64,000 bases of DNA, taken from assembly GCF_005280655.1 (NCBI RefSeq), contig NZ_CP040058.1, forward strand, positions 3,217,001 to 3,281,000, read 5' to 3'. The stretch comes from Anaerostipes rhamnosivorans. Lineage in GTDB: Bacteria; Bacillota; Clostridia; Lachnospirales; Lachnospiraceae. The notes beneath the pieces are model-generated. The model had not been told where the DNA came from, made no database searches, and saw nothing but the letters and a program-made list of their open reading frames with translations. Made by a program: the position numbers and the translations under genes. Position 1 is the first letter of the stretch. Each line of letters opens with the position of its first letter. Shown piece by piece: positions 18,084 to 28,694 of the stretch.

Positions 18084-18476
18084 TTAAACTCTTCTGCGTT
18101 TTGGTGGGCGACATCCGTTGTGAGGTACCGGTGTTACATCTTTGATGCTTGTAACTTCCAGACCAGCTGCTGATAAAGCACGAATCGCTGCTTCTCTTCC
18201 TGATCCCGGTCCTTTTACCATAACGTCCACTGTTTTTAAACCGTGTATTAACGCTGCTTTTGTTGCTGTCTCAGCAGCCATCTGTGCCGCATAAGGAGTA
18301 GATTTCTTGGATCCTCTGAATCCTAATCCACCTGCGCTGGCCCAAGAAAGAGCATTTCCCTGAGCATCAGTTAATGTAACGATTGTATTATTAAAAGATG
18401 ACTGAATGTGTGCCTGTCCGTGCTGAACATTCTTTTTCACACGTTTTTTAGCCGCTTTTTTTGTAACTTTAGCCAT
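18084..18476 (-). CDS. rpsK: 30S ribosomal protein S11
   Basis: Platform protein of the small subunit. The open frame extends to 18560, but the first 28 codons of that version have no family counterpart. The ATG at 18476 gives [16 protein letters not shown] and 130 residues, so that start is used. The C-terminus [13 protein letters not shown] is conserved. Confidence 0.96.
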   Translation of the reverse strand: MAKVTKKAAKKRVKKNVQHGQAHIQSSFNNTIVTLTDAQGNALSWASAGGLGFRGSKKSTPYAAQMAAETATKAALIHGLKTVDVMVKGPGSGREAAIRALSAAGLEVTSIKDVTPVPHNGCRPPKRRRV

Positions 18477-18569
18477 AATTAACTCTTTACCTTTCTTTAT
18501 ACTAAACCATATCCACTTAAATACTGAGAAGAAATCTGACAACCCTACGGGGTGTGTCATGCATTTCTA

Positions 18570-18938
18570 TTATTTCTTCTTATTTGCTACAGTTTTCTTA
18601 GGACCTTTACATGTTCTGGCATTTGTCTTTGTCTTCTGTCCACGGCAAGGAAGTCCCTGTCTATGGCGTTTCCCTCTGTAAGATCCAATTTCTTTTAATC
18701 TCTTAATATTAAGAGCGATTTCTCTTCTTAAATCTCCCTCTACTGTCTGTGACTCAGAGACTACTTCGCTGATTCTGCGAACTTCGTCGTCTGTAAGATC
18801 ACGTACACGAGTATCCGGGTTTACATTTGCTTCTGATAAAATACGTTTAGAGCTTGTAAGACCGATCCCATAGATATAGGTAAGTCCAATCTCCACACGT
18901 TTTTCTCTTGGTAAATCAACACCTGAAATACGAGCCAT
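18570..18938 (-). CDS. rpsM: 30S ribosomal protein S13
   Basis: Head protein of the small subunit contacting tRNA and the L5 bridge. [19 protein letters not shown] and the basic tail ending KKTVANKKK are canonical; 122 residues. It follows an unusually long gap that contains a terminator. Confidence 0.97.
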   Translation of the reverse strand: MARISGVDLPREKRVEIGLTYIYGIGLTSSKRILSEANVNPDTRVRDLTDDEVRRISEVVSESQTVEGDLRREIALNIKRLKEIGSYRGKRHRQGLPCRGQKTKTNARTCKGPKKTVANKKK

Positions 18939-19186
18939 GTTTTTTCTTCCTCCAAAAATTATTCATTCTAATGTTATTCAGGGGCAATCCATATATCCGC
19001 GTACGGTGAAATGATATATATGTCTCTAGCCTGACTACGATTTTATCTATATAAATATCAGCATGAAAACGACGTTCCATACTGCAGCCGCCTAAAAAAA
19101 GTATTACTGTATGGTACCTTAGATACAGTAATATAAACACACACACAAAGAACAAAGATAGGAATCTTTGCTATCTGAAATAGTAA
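18939..19186 (-). other. Gap between rpmJ and rpsM holding a terminator and a probable leader
   Basis: About 248 bp with no convincing gene. Reading on the minus strand: a weak stem near 19150-19176, the terminator at 19094-19133, then about 155 nt leading to rpsM. A possible but weak promoter (TTCATG, 16 bp, TAAAAT) lies just beyond the terminator. This may start or attenuate a separate rpsM-rpsK-rpsD-rpoA-rplQ transcript. Confidence 0.45.
19094..19133 (-). terminator. Intrinsic terminator within the ribosomal cluster
   Basis: Eleven-bp arms TATTACTGTAT/ATACAGTAATA (19133-19123 and 19112-19102) followed by seven Ts (19100-19094) in the direction of ribosomal transcription. It separates rpmJ from rpsM. 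Confidence 0.75.
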
Positions 19187-19300
19187 TTATCCCTGTCTCT
19201 GTTTGTGCTTCGGATTCTCACAGATGACTCTGACAGATCCTTTTCTTCTAATTACCTTGCATTTTTCACACATAGGTTTTACAGATGCTCTAACTTTCAC
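19187..19300 (-). CDS. rpmJ: 50S ribosomal protein L36
   Basis: A 37-residue gene, read directly from the sequence. The product (M)[19 protein letters not shown]...HKQRQG has the zinc ribbon C-X2-C...C-X4-H of the zinc-containing L36 form. The start codon is GTG (19298-19300) with GGAGAA seven bases upstream; no ATG fits. Lies between infA and rpsM as usual. Confidence 0.93.
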   Translation of the reverse strand: MKVRASVKPMCEKCKVIRRKGSVRVICENPKHKQRQG

Positions 19301-19371
19301 TTGTAATTCTCCTTTCCCAAAACGTTCGGATTCAATTATATCATCATGTTATTTAATTTTCAAGGCTTTTC

Positions 19372-19590
19372 TTATTTATCTCTCCAAATAATTCTTCCTT
19401 TTGACAGATCATACGGAGAAAGTGCAAGAGTTACCTTGTCACCAGGAAGGATCTTGATGTAATTCATTCTGAGCTTTCCGCTGATATGTGCTAAAATCAC
19501 ATGCCCTCCCTCGATCTCTACCTTGAACATCGCGTTCGGCAGTTTTTCCAATACGATTCCTTCTACTTCAATTGCTTCTGACTTTGCCAT
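19372..19590 (-). CDS. infA: Translation initiation factor IF-1
   Basis: A single S1-type OB-fold protein (72 aa) that blocks the A site during initiation. [20 protein letters not shown] and [19 protein letters not shown] are hallmark segments. Located between map and rpmJ. Confidence 0.97.
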   Translation of the reverse strand: MAKSEAIEVEGIVLEKLPNAMFKVEIEGGHVILAHISGKLRMNYIKILPGDKVTLALSPYDLSKGRIIWRDK

Positions 19591-19607
19591 TTTTCCGACT
19601 CCTTTTT

Positions 19608-20363
19608 CTACTTTGATAATGATAATATTTCGTAACCATCTTCGGTAATTAAAATTGTGTTTTCATAGTGGGCAGCAAGACTTCCGTCTGCTGTCACTAC
19701 AGTCCAGTCATCAGAAAGCCATTCGACTTCCCAGGTCCCTGCATTGACCATCGGCTCGATTGCCAGGGTCATACCGGCCCTCAACTTCATGCCTTTTCTC
19801 CGGCCCTTAAAGTTCGGGATCTGAGGATCTTCGTGAAGATGTGTTCCAATCCCATGTCCTACTAAATCTCTCACCACTGAATAGCCGTTTCTCTCGATGT
19901 GTTTTTGGATCGCCTCGGAAATATCAAATAGATGATTCCCCTCTTTGGCAAACTTCATACCTTCAAAAAAGCTTTCCTTTGTGATCCGGATCAGGCGGGC
20001 TGCCTCATCTGAGATCTCTCCGACACCATAAGTCCTTGCGGCGTCAGAGTGGTATCCCTGATGGATGACTCCTGCATCCAGGCTGACAATATCTCCGTCT
20101 TCTAAGATCCGGCCCTTTTTCGGGATCCCGTGAACCACTTCGTCATTGACGGATACACAGATGGATGCTGGATAACCATTATAATTCAGAAAAGAAGGAA
20201 TACACCCGTATCCCCGTATGATCTTTTCCCCGAATTGGTCAATCTCTAAAGTAGAAATTCCCGGTTTGATAATCTCGGCTAAACGGTCATGCGTCTCCTC
20301 CAGAATCTTACCGGCCTCTCTCATTCGTTCGATTTCTCTTTTTGATTTGATCGTCACTGCCAT
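19608..20363 (-). CDS. map: Methionine aminopeptidase type I
   Basis: Removes the initiator methionine from nascent proteins. The five dinuclear metal ligands are recognisable in [16 protein letters not shown] (two Asp), [11 protein letters not shown] (His), AIEPM (Glu) and HYENTIL (Glu). At 251 residues it is a type Ia enzyme without a zinc-finger N-terminal extension. Follows adk by 8 bp. Confidence 0.97.
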   Translation of the reverse strand: MAVTIKSKREIERMREAGKILEETHDRLAEIIKPGISTLEIDQFGEKIIRGYGCIPSFLNYNGYPASICVSVNDEVVHGIPKKGRILEDGDIVSLDAGVIHQGYHSDAARTYGVGEISDEAARLIRITKESFFEGMKFAKEGNHLFDISEAIQKHIERNGYSVVRDLVGHGIGTHLHEDPQIPNFKGRRKGMKLRAGMTLAIEPMVNAGTWEVEWLSDDWTVVTADGSLAAHYENTILITEDGYEILSLSK

Positions 20364-20370
20364 CTTTATC

Positions 20371-21015
20371 TTATGCCTCTAAAATGCTTTTGATCTCATC
20401 AAATACTACATCAATATGCCTTGTACCGTCAATCACATGAAGGCTGCCCGCACTCTTATAATGGGAAATCAAAGGTGCGGTCTGTTTGTGGTATACATCC
20501 AGCCTTTTCTTTACAGTCTCTTCTTTGTCGTCATCTCGGAGGATCAGCTCACCGCTGCATATATCACAGGTTCCTTCTGATTTCGGAGGATTATATTTTA
20601 CGTGGAAGATCGCACCACAATCCTTGCAGGAACGTCTTCCGGACATCCGGTCGATGATATTCTCATCTGGAACCTCGATATCCAAAGCAAAATCAATTTT
20701 CATATCTTTTGCGGCAAGGGCTGAATCCAATGCTTCTGCCTGAGGAATCGTCCTTGGGAATCCATCTAAGATGAAGCCTTTTTGGCAGTCATCTTTTTCG
20801 ATCCTGTCAACCACAAGATCGACTACAAGTTCATCTGGAACCAGCAGTCCCTGGTCCATGTACTCTTTGGCTTTCTTGCCAAGCTCCGTACCATTTTTAA
20901 TATTCGCTCTGAAAATATCTCCTGTTGAAATATGTGGAATACTGTACTGCTCTGCAATCTGCTTTGCCTGAGTTCCCTTTCCTGCTCCTGGAGCCCCCAA
21001 CATAATAATTTTCAT
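20371..21015 (-). CDS. adk: Adenylate kinase (zinc LID form)
   Basis: Converts AMP + ATP to two ADP. P-loop [10 protein letters not shown] at residues 7-16. The long LID domain carries a four-cysteine zinc site, CKDCGAIFH...CDIC (about residues 130-153), as in Gram-positive enzymes. 214 residues. Between secY and map. Confidence 0.98.
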   Translation of the reverse strand: MKIIMLGAPGAGKGTQAKQIAEQYSIPHISTGDIFRANIKNGTELGKKAKEYMDQGLLVPDELVVDLVVDRIEKDDCQKGFILDGFPRTIPQAEALDSALAAKDMKIDFALDIEVPDENIIDRMSGRRSCKDCGAIFHVKYNPPKSEGTCDICSGELILRDDDKEETVKKRLDVYHKQTAPLISHYKSAGSLHVIDGTRHIDVVFDEIKSILEA

Positions 21016-21047
21016 AATGAATCCTCCTTACATTATGTAATGCACAA

Positions 21048-21074
21048 ATAAGCTGTAGAGTCCCTACAGCTTAT
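21048..21074 (-). other. Hairpin between secY and adk
   Basis: Perfect 11-bp arms ATAAGCTGTAG/CTACAGCTTAT around five bases, extended by a partly paired TGTGC/GTGCA segment. No T run follows, so it looks like an mRNA processing or stability hairpin rather than a terminator. Confidence 0.5.
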
Positions 21075-21081
21075 CGCACAT

Positions 21082-22399
21082 TTAGTCATTTAAAAAACCA
21101 GTATAGTTTTGCACTAACAATTGAGATTTAATCTGCTTAATAGTCTCTAATATAACTCCTACCACGATGATGATAGAAGTCCCTCCAAAAGAAACCTGCG
21201 CACTAAATACACCGTTAAAGAAAAACGGAATGACTGCTACAATTGTTAAGCCAGCTGCACCTATAAAAATAATATATTTTAAGATCTTATTCAGATAATC
21301 CACTGTCGGTTTTCCCGGACGGATCCCCGGTACAAAACCTCCCTGCTTCTTCATGTTATTTGAGATCTCCAACGGATTAAAAGTAATCGATGTATAGAAA
21401 TAAGCAAAAATAACAACCAAAACAATGTAGACCAGCAGTCCCAGAGACCGCTTTGGATGGTTTACGTCAAACCATGTAGATGAACTTAAACTATGCAGAA
21501 CCTTTCCCATAAATCCGTTGCTCTCATACTTAAACAGCTGCTGAATGATCAGCGGGAACTGCATGATGGATGAGGCAAAGATGATTGGAATCACTCCGGC
21601 TGTATTCACTTTCAGAGGAATGTGGCTTGACTGGCCGCCGACCATTTTTCTTCCTTGAACCTTCTTTGAATACTGCACCGGAATATGACGTTCAGCATCT
21701 GAAAGAATGATAACAAACACGACAGTGAACAGCACAACAGCTGCGATCACACATCCGGCGATAAGAGCCGGCCCCGATCTGTTTTCCTTTCATAAACTGG
21801 TTATAGAGTGCATAAAAATCTTTCGGCATTCCTGATACGATGTTGATCAACAGGATGATGGAAATACCGTTTCCAATACCATTTTCCGTGATACGCTCTC
21901 CAAGCCACATGACAAGAATCGCACCTGCTGTCAGGGCGATGATCATCGTCACGATTGTGAAGTTTGTGTGATCGGCTCCCAGCGCACCACTGCGGCTGAA
22001 ACCGATGGTCATGCCTGCAGACTCAATCAGTCCGAGCACGACCGTCACGTATCTCGTGATCTTTGCGATTTTCTTTCTTCCATCCTCGCCGTCCTTTTGC
22101 ATTTCTTCTAATGCCGGGATGGCGATCGTCATCAGCTGCATGATGATGGAAGATGTGATATAAGGCGTAACACTCAGCGCAAATACTGACATCTGCAAAA
22201 AGGATCCGCCAGTGAAAGAGTTCAGGAGATTAAAAGAATCTCCCAAAGTACTCTTTAAATAAGCAGTCACCTGGGCAGTATCGATTCCTGGAATCGGCAG
22301 TTGTGACCCGAAGCGCACGACAATCAGAACGATTACCGTGAACGCAAGCTTTTTCCTTAGTTCTTTGTTTTTAAACGCATTTGTCAATGCATTCGCCAT
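21082..22399 (-). pseudogene. secY: Preprotein translocase subunit SecY, frameshifted in this sequence
   Basis: The channel subunit of the Sec translocon, normally one ~430-440-residue frame with ten membrane helices. Here 22399-21692 encodes the N-terminal half, starting MANALTNAFKNKELRKKLAF and in register up to FMKGKQIG. The C-terminal half continues in another frame (LIAGCVIAAVVLF... to 21082). Removing one G from the GGGG at 21775-21772 (minus strand) restores an uninterrupted protein reading KGKQIGPALIAGC. secY is essential, so a homopolymer indel error in the sequence is the most likely cause; a true lesion or recoding is less likely. Flanked normally by rplO and adk. Confidence 0.9.
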
Positions 22400-22400
22400 A

Positions 22401-22844
22401 CTAAATCACCTCGGCTTTTCCTCCAAGAGCTTCGATCTTTTCTTTTGCCCCTGCACTGAAAGCATTTGCTTTTACTGTAAGTTTCTTTGTAAGTTCGCCA
22501 CTGCCTAAAATTTTAACTCCGTCTTTCGGATTAGAAACAATTCCTGTTTCGATTAAGGTATCAACAGAAACTTCTGCTCCATCTTCAAATCTTTCTAATG
22601 CTGATACGTTGATTCCAATGATCTGTTTTGAGTTAATGCAAGTGAAGCCTCTCTTTGGAATACGTCTGTATAAAGGCATCTGTCCGCCTTCAAATCCCGG
22701 TCTTGTTCCTCCGCCGGAACGGGCTTTCTGTCCTTTATGTCCTTTACCTGCAGTTTTTCCATTTCCTGAACCATGTCCGCGACCTCTTCTGAAGTTATCG
22801 CTGTGCTTAGATCCGTCTGCAGGGCGTAAGTTTGATAATTCCAT
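22401..22844 (-). CDS. rplO: 50S ribosomal protein L15
   Basis: The ATG at 22844 gives [20 protein letters not shown], the family N-terminus; an upstream in-frame start at 22853 would cover the Shine-Dalgarno. 147 residues, with the Gly/Arg-rich N-terminal extension that threads into 23S rRNA. Its stop lies one base from the secY start. Confidence 0.96.
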   Translation of the reverse strand: MELSNLRPADGSKHSDNFRRGRGHGSGNGKTAGKGHKGQKARSGGGTRPGFEGGQMPLYRRIPKRGFTCINSKQIIGINVSALERFEDGAEVSVDTLIETGIVSNPKDGVKILGSGELTKKLTVKANAFSAGAKEKIEALGGKAEVI

Positions 22845-22867
22845 CCTTCGCACCTCCTAATCTACAA

Positions 22868-23050
22868 TTAAATTTCTTCTACTTTTACTAAATGCTGAAC
22901 CTGATGAATCATTCCTCTGACACTTGCGTTATCAGGCATTTCAACAGTCTTGTTTAACTTCTTAAGTCCTAAAGCTTCCACTGTCTTTCTATGCTTTGGA
23001 ATGGCACCGATTGTAGATTTTACTAAAGTAATTTTTAATTTATCTGCCAT
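22868..23050 (-). CDS. rpmD: 50S ribosomal protein L30
   Basis: Small (60 aa) large-subunit protein; MADKLKITLVKSTIGAIPKHRKTVEALGL is the standard fold start (shown here in part by residues 1-20). Between rpsE and rplO. Confidence 0.96.
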   Translation of the reverse strand: MADKLKITLVKSTIGAIPKHRKTVEALGLKKLNKTVEMPDNASVRGMIHQVQHLVKVEEI

Positions 23051-23063
23051 TTTAATGTTCCTC

Positions 23064-23573
23064 CTAACCTAAGAGCTCTTCTACAGATTTTCCGCGAAGC
23101 TTTGCTACTTCTTCTGGAGTTTTTAAATTCTTTAAACCTTCGATGGTTGCCAGAACAACATTCTGCTTGTTGTTAGAACCTAAAGACTTAGAACGGATAT
23201 TTTTGTATCCTGCAAGCTCCAATACGTCACGTGAAGGACCTCCTGCGATGATTCCAGTACCTTCCGGAGATGTCTTTAATAATACAGACGCACTTCCGAA
23301 TTTACCTGTGAAATCATGCGGTGTACTTCCCTTTTCGTCAATCGGTACTTCTACTAATTTCTTAGCAGCCGCTTCTCTTCCTTTGCGGATCGCTTCTGGA
23401 ATTTCCATTGCTTTTCCTAATCCTGCACCAACGTGTCCGTTCTTATCTCCAACGACAACTAATGCTGCGAATCTGAAATTACGTCCACCTTTTACTACTT
23501 TGGTAACACGTTTGATAGATACAACTTTTTCTTCCAGCTCTAACTGGCTAGGGTCGATCATTGTACGCTTCAT
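23064..23573 (-). CDS. rpsE: 30S ribosomal protein S5
   Basis: Decoding-fidelity protein of the small subunit, 169 aa. The double-stranded-RNA-binding-like N-terminal half includes [18 protein letters not shown] and the C-terminal half [16 protein letters not shown]. Site of ram and spectinomycin-resistance mutations in other species. Confidence 0.97.
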   Translation of the reverse strand: MKRTMIDPSQLELEEKVVSIKRVTKVVKGGRNFRFAALVVVGDKNGHVGAGLGKAMEIPEAIRKGREAAAKKLVEVPIDEKGSTPHDFTGKFGSASVLLKTSPEGTGIIAGGPSRDVLELAGYKNIRSKSLGSNNKQNVVLATIEGLKNLKTPEEVAKLRGKSVEELLG

Positions 23574-23587
23574 TTGATTTCCTCCTG

Positions 23588-23956
23588 TTAGAATTTAAGA
23601 CCAGCTTCACGTGCTGCGTCTGCTAATGCTTTTACTTTTCCCTGATAAATAAATCCGCCTCTGTCAAAAACAACGGTGGAGATACCTTTTGCGATTGCTC
23701 TCTCAGCAAGAACTTTTCCTAAGTGAGCTGCCGCTTTTACATCGTTTGTCTTCTCTAAATCAGCTTTTACGTCTTTCTGTAAAGTGGATGCTGATACTAA
23801 AGTAGTTCCAACGGTGTCATCAATGATCTGAGCGTACATATGATTATTGCTTCTGAATACGCTTAAACGCGGCTTTTGGGCCGTTCCGCTAATATGATTA
23901 CGAAGCTTTAAATGTTTTTTCACACGAACTTTGCTTCTTGACTGTTTTTTAATCAT
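23588..23956 (-). CDS. rplR: 50S ribosomal protein L18
   Basis: Binds 5S rRNA in the central protuberance. 122 aa with [18 protein letters not shown] and C-terminal [20 protein letters not shown]. Between rplF and rpsE. Confidence 0.97.
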   Translation of the reverse strand: MIKKQSRSKVRVKKHLKLRNHISGTAQKPRLSVFRSNNHMYAQIIDDTVGTTLVSASTLQKDVKADLEKTNDVKAAAHLGKVLAERAIAKGISTVVFDRGGFIYQGKVKALADAAREAGLKF

Positions 23957-23970
23957 CCTATCTCACTCCT

Positions 23971-24513
23971 TTACTTCGCACCAGTCTTACCGACTTTACG
24001 TCTGATAACTTCATCAGCATACTTGATACCTTTTCCTTTGTAAGGTTCAGGTTTTCTTAATTCTCTGATTTCCGCAGCGTACTGTCCAACTTTTTCTTTA
24101 TCAATACCTTTAACGATAATGATATTCTGACCATCCATTTCAGTCTCGATTCCTTCTGGATCTGTCATTGCTACCGGATGTGAAAAACCAAGGTTAAAAG
24201 TAATCTCTTTTCCCTTTTTCTGAGCTCTGTAACCAACACCGTTGATTTCAAGCTTCTTTTCATATCCCTGAGACACTCCAGTCACCATGTTAGCGATCAA
24301 AGATCTGGTGAGTCCGTGTAAGGATTTCATCTTCTTTAAGTCGTTCGGTCTGGATACCACAATCTGGTTGTCTTCTAATTTAATTTCCATCTCCACTGGA
24401 AGATTCTTTTCCAGTGTTCCTTTAGGACCCTTTACAGTCACTTTGTTTCCTTCTTCAATCTTAACCTCAACTCCCTGAGGAACATCGATTGGTAATCTAC
24501 CTATACGAGACAT
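23971..24513 (-). CDS. rplF: 50S ribosomal protein L6
   Basis: Two-domain protein near the factor-binding centre, 180 aa. [17 protein letters not shown] and [19 protein letters not shown] are conserved. It follows a 274-bp gap carrying a repeat (24672-24732). Confidence 0.97.
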   Translation of the reverse strand: MSRIGRLPIDVPQGVEVKIEEGNKVTVKGPKGTLEKNLPVEMEIKLEDNQIVVSRPNDLKKMKSLHGLTRSLIANMVTGVSQGYEKKLEINGVGYRAQKKGKEITFNLGFSHPVAMTDPEGIETEMDGQNIIIVKGIDKEKVGQYAAEIRELRKPEPYKGKGIKYADEVIRRKVGKTGAK

Positions 24514-24787
24514 AGGTTACCTCCTTAAATTGTCGGAAAGGACGCCTGGTCCTTTCTGTTTTCAGAATTCGTTTTATTATAAAGTATATAGATTTAAAAT
24601 AATTTAAATTCAGGTTAAAAAATTGTGTTGCAAAGATTTCTGCGCCTTCTGAGTTGCGTCCAAGCAATGATGTTCGGTTCACTAAATTCGGACTTCGCCT
24701 GCGGCTCGCCCTCATTAAGTTCCTCCGAACGGCTTTCGCACTAACCTCAGCTTTCGCATACGCTCGGCTTCGCCAAGTGCTCAATGC
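24514..24787 (-). other. Gap between rpsH and rplF holding an intergenic repeat
   Basis: 274 bp without a convincing gene. It contains the 61-bp repeat at 24672-24732 and flanking GC-rich text with repeated GCTTTCGC/GCTCGGCTTCG words also found in the 29836-30084 gap. An open frame here (24784-24497) is read from the end of rpsH into rplF and looks spurious. Confidence 0.6.
24672..24732. repeat. 61-bp intergenic repeat, copy A
   Basis: Differs from copy B (29977-30037) at only 4 of 61 positions. It begins GTTCGGTTCACTAAATTCG and ends AAGTTCCTCCGAACGG; the outer GTTCGG/CCGAAC can pair, and inner GCC/GGC words suggest a folded RNA. Confidence 0.85.
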
Positions 24788-25189
24788 CTACCAAACAAAG
24801 GCTAATACTTCTCCGCCTACGTGTTCTTTTCTTGCTTCTTTATCTGTCAGCACACCTTTGTTTGTTGAAATAATAGCTACTCCAAGACCGCCTAATACTT
24901 TAGGAAGTTCTTCTGAGTTCGCATATACACGAAGTCCTGGTTTAGAGATTCTCTTAAGACCTGTGATGATCTTTTCACTCTTATCCTGGCCGTACTTTAA
25001 TGTGATAACGATGTTGTTATATGCACCCTCTTCTTTGATGTCGAATGCTTTGATGAACCCTTCCTTTAAAAGGATTTCAGCAATCGCTGTCTTCATCTTA
25101 GAAGCAGGAATTTCTACGGTATCATGTTTCGCAGTATTCGCATTACGGATTCTTGTAAGCATATCTGCAATCGGATCGCTCATTGTCAT
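24788..25189 (-). CDS. rpsH: 30S ribosomal protein S8
   Basis: Central-domain assembly protein, 133 aa, and in other bacteria the translational repressor of the spc operon. [18 protein letters not shown] and [20 protein letters not shown] are conserved. Confidence 0.97.
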   Translation of the reverse strand: MTMSDPIADMLTRIRNANTAKHDTVEIPASKMKTAIAEILLKEGFIKAFDIKEEGAYNNIVITLKYGQDKSEKIITGLKRISKPGLRVYANSEELPKVLGGLGVAIISTNKGVLTDKEARKEHVGGEVLAFVW

Positions 25190-25212
25190 TGTTTGTTCCT
25201 CCTTCCCTATTC

Positions 25213-25398
25213 TTACCAGCTGGCCTTTTTCACGCCTGGAATCTGTCCTTTGTACGCTAACTCACGGAAGCAGATTCTGCAGATTCCGTATTTTCTTAAG
25301 TAAGCATGTGGACGTCCACAAATCCTACAACGGCTATATTCTCTTGTTGAAAACTTCTGTTTTCTCTGTTGCTTTAATACCATTGACTTTCTAGCCAT
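25213..25398 (-). CDS. rpsN: 30S ribosomal protein S14, zinc type
   Basis: 61-residue short form with two CX2C pairs (CRIC...CRIC) that bind zinc, typical of Gram-positives; no second zinc-free copy is seen in this window. Between rplE and rpsH. Confidence 0.97.
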   Translation of the reverse strand: MARKSMVLKQQRKQKFSTREYSRCRICGRPHAYLRKYGICRICFRELAYKGQIPGVKKASW

Positions 25399-25412
25399 GG
25401 GAACCCTCCTAA

Positions 25413-25952
25413 CTATTTCTTAAACGGCATACCAAATAAGGTTAATAATTCACGAGCTTCTTCGTCTGTGTTGGCTGTTGTAACGAAAATTACATCCATA
25501 CCTCTGACTTTGTCCACTTTATCGTATTCAATTTCCGGGAAAATTAACTGTTCTTTGATTCCTAATGCGTAGTTTCCTCTTCCATCAAAAGAGTTCTGGC
25601 TTACACCCCTGAAGTCACGTACACGAGGCAGTGCCAGGTTGATCAGACGATCAGCAAACTCATACATTCTTTCGCCTCTTAATGTAACCTTACATCCGAT
25701 TGGCATTCCTTCTCTTAACTTGAAGTTTGCAACAGATTTTCTTGCTTTGGTCACGATCGCTTTCTGTCCAGAGATCATTTCAAGATCTGCAACAGCAGCA
25801 TCTAAGAGCTTCTTATTCTCTTTTGCTTCACCAACGCCCATGTTGATCACGATCTTTTCGAGCTTTGGTACCTGCATAATATTTTTATATCCAAATTTCT
25901 TCATCATGGCATCCATGATTTCACCGGTATACTGTTCTTTTAATCTACTCAA
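25413..25952 (-). CDS. rplE: 50S ribosomal protein L5
   Basis: 5S rRNA-binding protein of the central protuberance, 179 aa, contacting S13. [20 protein letters not shown] and [20 protein letters not shown] identify it. Confidence 0.97.
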   Translation of the reverse strand: MSRLKEQYTGEIMDAMMKKFGYKNIMQVPKLEKIVINMGVGEAKENKKLLDAAVADLEMISGQKAIVTKARKSVANFKLREGMPIGCKVTLRGERMYEFADRLINLALPRVRDFRGVSQNSFDGRGNYALGIKEQLIFPEIEYDKVDKVRGMDVIFVTTANTDEEARELLTLFGMPFKK

Positions 25953-25975
25953 CTGTCCGAAACCTCCTCTCCTTA

Positions 25976-26287
25976 TTAGTCAATCACTTCTCCGCTTGCT
26001 TTGGCAACGCGGACTTTTTTACCATCTTCTACTTTGTAACCGATCTTTGTAGCTTTTCCGTTATGCACGAACATCACATTGGAAATATGAATCGGGCCTT
26101 CCTCTGTTACAATTCCACCCTGCTGGTTCTGTACGCTAGGTTTTGTATGTTTTGTGAGCATATTAGCACCTTCAACGATAACAGTATTCTTCTTGTGGTT
26201 GATTGCAACAACTTTGCCTTCTTTACCCTTATCTTTTCCAGCGATGACTTTCACAAGATCGCCTTTTTTAATTCTAATTCCTGACAC
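25976..26287 (-). CDS. rplX: 50S ribosomal protein L24
   Basis: Assembly-initiator protein with an N-terminal KOW motif ([20 protein letters not shown]), 103 aa. Between rplN and rplE. Confidence 0.97.
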   Translation of the reverse strand: MSGIRIKKGDLVKVIAGKDKGKEGKVVAINHKKNTVIVEGANMLTKHTKPSVQNQQGGIVTEEGPIHISNVMFVHNGKATKIGYKVEDGKKVRVAKASGEVID

Positions 26288-26299
26288 AGTGTTTCCTCC

Positions 26300-26668
26300 T
26301 TATAATACTTCTGGTGCTAATGAAACAATCTTCATGAATTTTTTGTCTCTGAGCTCTCTTGCCACTGGTCCAAAGATACGAGTTCCTCTTGGGTTCATAT
26401 CCTCTTTGATAATAACTGCAGCGTTCTCATCAAATCTAATATAAGATCCGTCTTTACGGCGGGCACCTTTTTTCGTACGAACAACAACGGCTCTTACTAC
26501 ATCACCCTTTTTTACAACGCCACCTGGTGTTGCATCTTTGACCGTAGCTACAATAACATCGCCGATGTTAGCATATCTTCTAGTGGATCCACCTAACACT
26601 CTGATGCAAAGGATTTCTTTTGCTCCAGTGTTGTCAGCCACTCTAAGTCTTGACTCCTGTTGAATCAT
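26300..26668 (-). CDS. rplN: 50S ribosomal protein L14
   Basis: Intersubunit-bridge protein and RsfS silencing-factor target, 122 aa, beginning [20 protein letters not shown]. Confidence 0.98.
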   Translation of the reverse strand: MIQQESRLRVADNTGAKEILCIRVLGGSTRRYANIGDVIVATVKDATPGGVVKKGDVVRAVVVRTKKGARRKDGSYIRFDENAAVIIKEDMNPRGTRIFGPVARELRDKKFMKIVSLAPEVL

Positions 26669-26697
26669 GCTGTTTCTCCTTTCCTAATGGAACAATC

Positions 26698-26952
26698 CTA
26701 TTTCGCTTTTTCGACTACTTCCACAAGTCTCCATCTCTTATCCTTAGAGAGAGGTCTTGTTTCCATAACTTTTACTCTGTCTCCAATACGGCATTCATTA
26801 TTTTCGTCATGAGCTTTTAACTTGTAAGTTCTCTTTACGATTTTCTTATATAATGGATGTTTTACGTTATCTTCGATCGCAACTACGATTGTCTTATCCA
26901 TTTTATCGCTTACAACTTTCCCGACACGGGTTTTTCTTAAATTTCTTTCCAC
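26698..26952 (-). CDS. rpsQ: 30S ribosomal protein S17
   Basis: OB-fold 16S rRNA-binding protein, 84 aa, beginning [20 protein letters not shown]. Located 21 bp from rpmC. Confidence 0.97.
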   Translation of the reverse strand: MERNLRKTRVGKVVSDKMDKTIVVAIEDNVKHPLYKKIVKRTYKLKAHDENNECRIGDRVKVMETRPLSKDKRWRLVEVVEKAK

Positions 26953-26972
26953 AACAAATTCCTCCTTTCGAT

Positions 26973-27185
26973 TTAAGCGTTAGCCTTTGCTGTAATCGCT
27001 CCCTGGATACGAGCGATGTTTCTTCTAACTTCTTTGATTCTGCTTGTGTTCTCAAGTTGATTTGTTGCATTCTGGAATCTTAAGTTGAATAATTCTTTTT
27101 TCGCAGCTACTAGCTCTTTGTTTAATTCATCGATAGATTTATTATTTAACTCTTTTACAAATTCTTTAGTTTTCACTGTTGTCAC
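26973..27185 (-). CDS. rpmC: 50S ribosomal protein L29
   Basis: Small helical protein at the exit tunnel, contacting signal recognition particle, 70 aa. Conserved [19 protein letters not shown]. Overlaps the rplP end by 20 bp. Confidence 0.96.
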   Translation of the reverse strand: MTTVKTKEFVKELNNKSIDELNKELVAAKKELFNLRFQNATNQLENTSRIKEVRRNIARIQGAITAKANA

Positions 27186-27603
27186 CGCCTTCTAAAGCTT
27201 CACGAGAAACAATTTTACACTTCACAGGTAGTTTATGAACAGCAAGACGTAAAGCTTCTCTTGCGACTTCTTCGCTTACACCAGAAATCTCAAACATAAC
27301 ACGTCCTGGTTTTACAACTGCTACCCAGTATTCCAAGTTACCTTTACCTTTACCCATTCGAGTTTCAGCAGGCTGTGCTGTCACTGGCTTATCAGGGAAA
27401 ATCTTGATCCAAACCTTACCACCACGCTTGATGTAACGGGTCATAGCGACACGGGCTGCCTCGATCTGGTTGGATCTGATCCAAGCCGGCTCTGTTGCCA
27501 CGATACCGAATTCTCCGTAAGTGATCTTATTACCGCGAGTAGCTTTTCCGCGCATGCTTCCGCGGAACTGTTTACGGCGTTTTACTCTCTTAGGCATTAA
27601 CAT
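27166..27603 (-). CDS. rplP: 50S ribosomal protein L16
   Basis: A-site region protein of the large subunit, 145 aa. [20 protein letters not shown] and the loop [19 protein letters not shown] are typical. Its start overlaps the rpsC stop and its end overlaps rpmC. Confidence 0.97.
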   Translation of the reverse strand: MLMPKRVKRRKQFRGSMRGKATRGNKITYGEFGIVATEPAWIRSNQIEAARVAMTRYIKRGGKVWIKIFPDKPVTAQPAETRMGKGKGNLEYWVAVVKPGRVMFEISGVSEEVAREALRLAVHKLPVKCKIVSREALEGGDNSEN

Positions 27604-28259
27604 TATTTATTTCCCCCTTCCTGCTTTTCTTTCGTCGGAAGAACTTCACCATGGTAGATCCAAGTCTTAACTCCGACTTTACCATAAGTTGTGTCTGCTT
27701 CTGCAAATCCATAATCGATGTCAGCACGGAGTGTCTGAAGAGGAATGGTTCCCTCGCTGTAGAATTCTGTACGGGCCATGTCAGCTCCGCCTAAACGTCC
27801 GGATACGGATGTTTTGATTCCCTGTGCTCCGGATCTCATCGTTCTCTGCATACAGGACTTCATAGCTCTTCTGAAAGAGATACGGTTCTCTAACTGCTGT
27901 GCGATATTTTCTGCAACTAACTGTGCGTCTTTGTCCGGTCTTTTTACTTCTTTTACGTCGATGAGCAGCTTCTTGTCTGTCATCTTCTGGAGTTCTTTTT
28001 TGAGTTCTTCAATGGCAGATCCGCCTTTTCCGATCACTACTCCAGGTTTTGCTGTATAAACAATCAATTTTACTCTGTCAGAAGCTCTCTCGATTTCGAT
28101 TCTGGAGATTCCGGCATTGTATAATTTTTTCTTCACATATTTTCTGATCTTATCATCTTCAACCAGGTTATCTGCAAAATCGCTTTCTGCATACCATCTG
28201 GAATCCCAGTCTTTGATAATACCAACTCTTAAACCATGAGGATTAACTTTCTGTCCCAT
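27603..28259 (-). CDS. rpsC: 30S ribosomal protein S3
   Basis: mRNA-entry and helicase-site protein, 218 aa. The KH domain is visible at [16 protein letters not shown]. Starts [20 protein letters not shown]. Confidence 0.98.
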   Translation of the reverse strand: MGQKVNPHGLRVGIIKDWDSRWYAESDFADNLVEDDKIRKYVKKKLYNAGISRIEIERASDRVKLIVYTAKPGVVIGKGGSAIEELKKELQKMTDKKLLIDVKEVKRPDKDAQLVAENIAQQLENRISFRRAMKSCMQRTMRSGAQGIKTSVSGRLGGADMARTEFYSEGTIPLQTLRADIDYGFAEADTTYGKVGVKTWIYHGEVLPTKEKQEGGNK

Positions 28260-28271
28260 TATTGCCTCCTT

Positions 28272-28661
28272 CTATCTTTCGTCAAGCACAACTGTGATAT
28301 GGCTCATACGGTGTTCGATTCTGTATGCCCTTCCCTGTGCCCGAGGTTTAACTCTTTTCATTGTTGGTCCTTTGTTTGCATAACATTCTGCAACATAAAG
28401 GTCTTCCGGATTCATTCCATTATTATTTTCTGCGTTGGCGATTGCAGACTTTAATAATTTTTCAATTAAACTTGATGCATATCTTGGGTTATATAACAAG
28501 ATACCAAGTGCTTCCTGAACGCTCTTACCTCTGATCGCATCCAATACGAAACATGCCTTTGTAACTGACACTCTGGCGTTGGATAAGGTAGCGCTAGGTC
28601 TCGTATCTTTTTGTGCATTTCTTTCTTTTTTGTACTGAGATCTGCTGTATTTCTTAGCCAT
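28272..28661 (-). CDS. rplV: 50S ribosomal protein L22
   Basis: Lines the exit-tunnel constriction, site of macrolide resistance in other species. 129 aa; the C-terminal hairpin region RVKPRAQGRAYRIEHRMSHI is conserved. Confidence 0.97.
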   Translation of the reverse strand: MAKKYSRSQYKKERNAQKDTRPSATLSNARVSVTKACFVLDAIRGKSVQEALGILLYNPRYASSLIEKLLKSAIANAENNNGMNPEDLYVAECYANKGPTMKRVKPRAQGRAYRIEHRMSHITVVLDER

Positions 28662-28694
28662 GGATTGTGAAACCTCCTTCCATTCCTCTATCTA

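Noticed and set aside
24497..24784. Minus-strand frame of 95 codons in the rpsH-rplF gap
   Set aside because: Composed of the GC-rich repeat text and running into rplF in another frame; no ribosomal protein belongs here.
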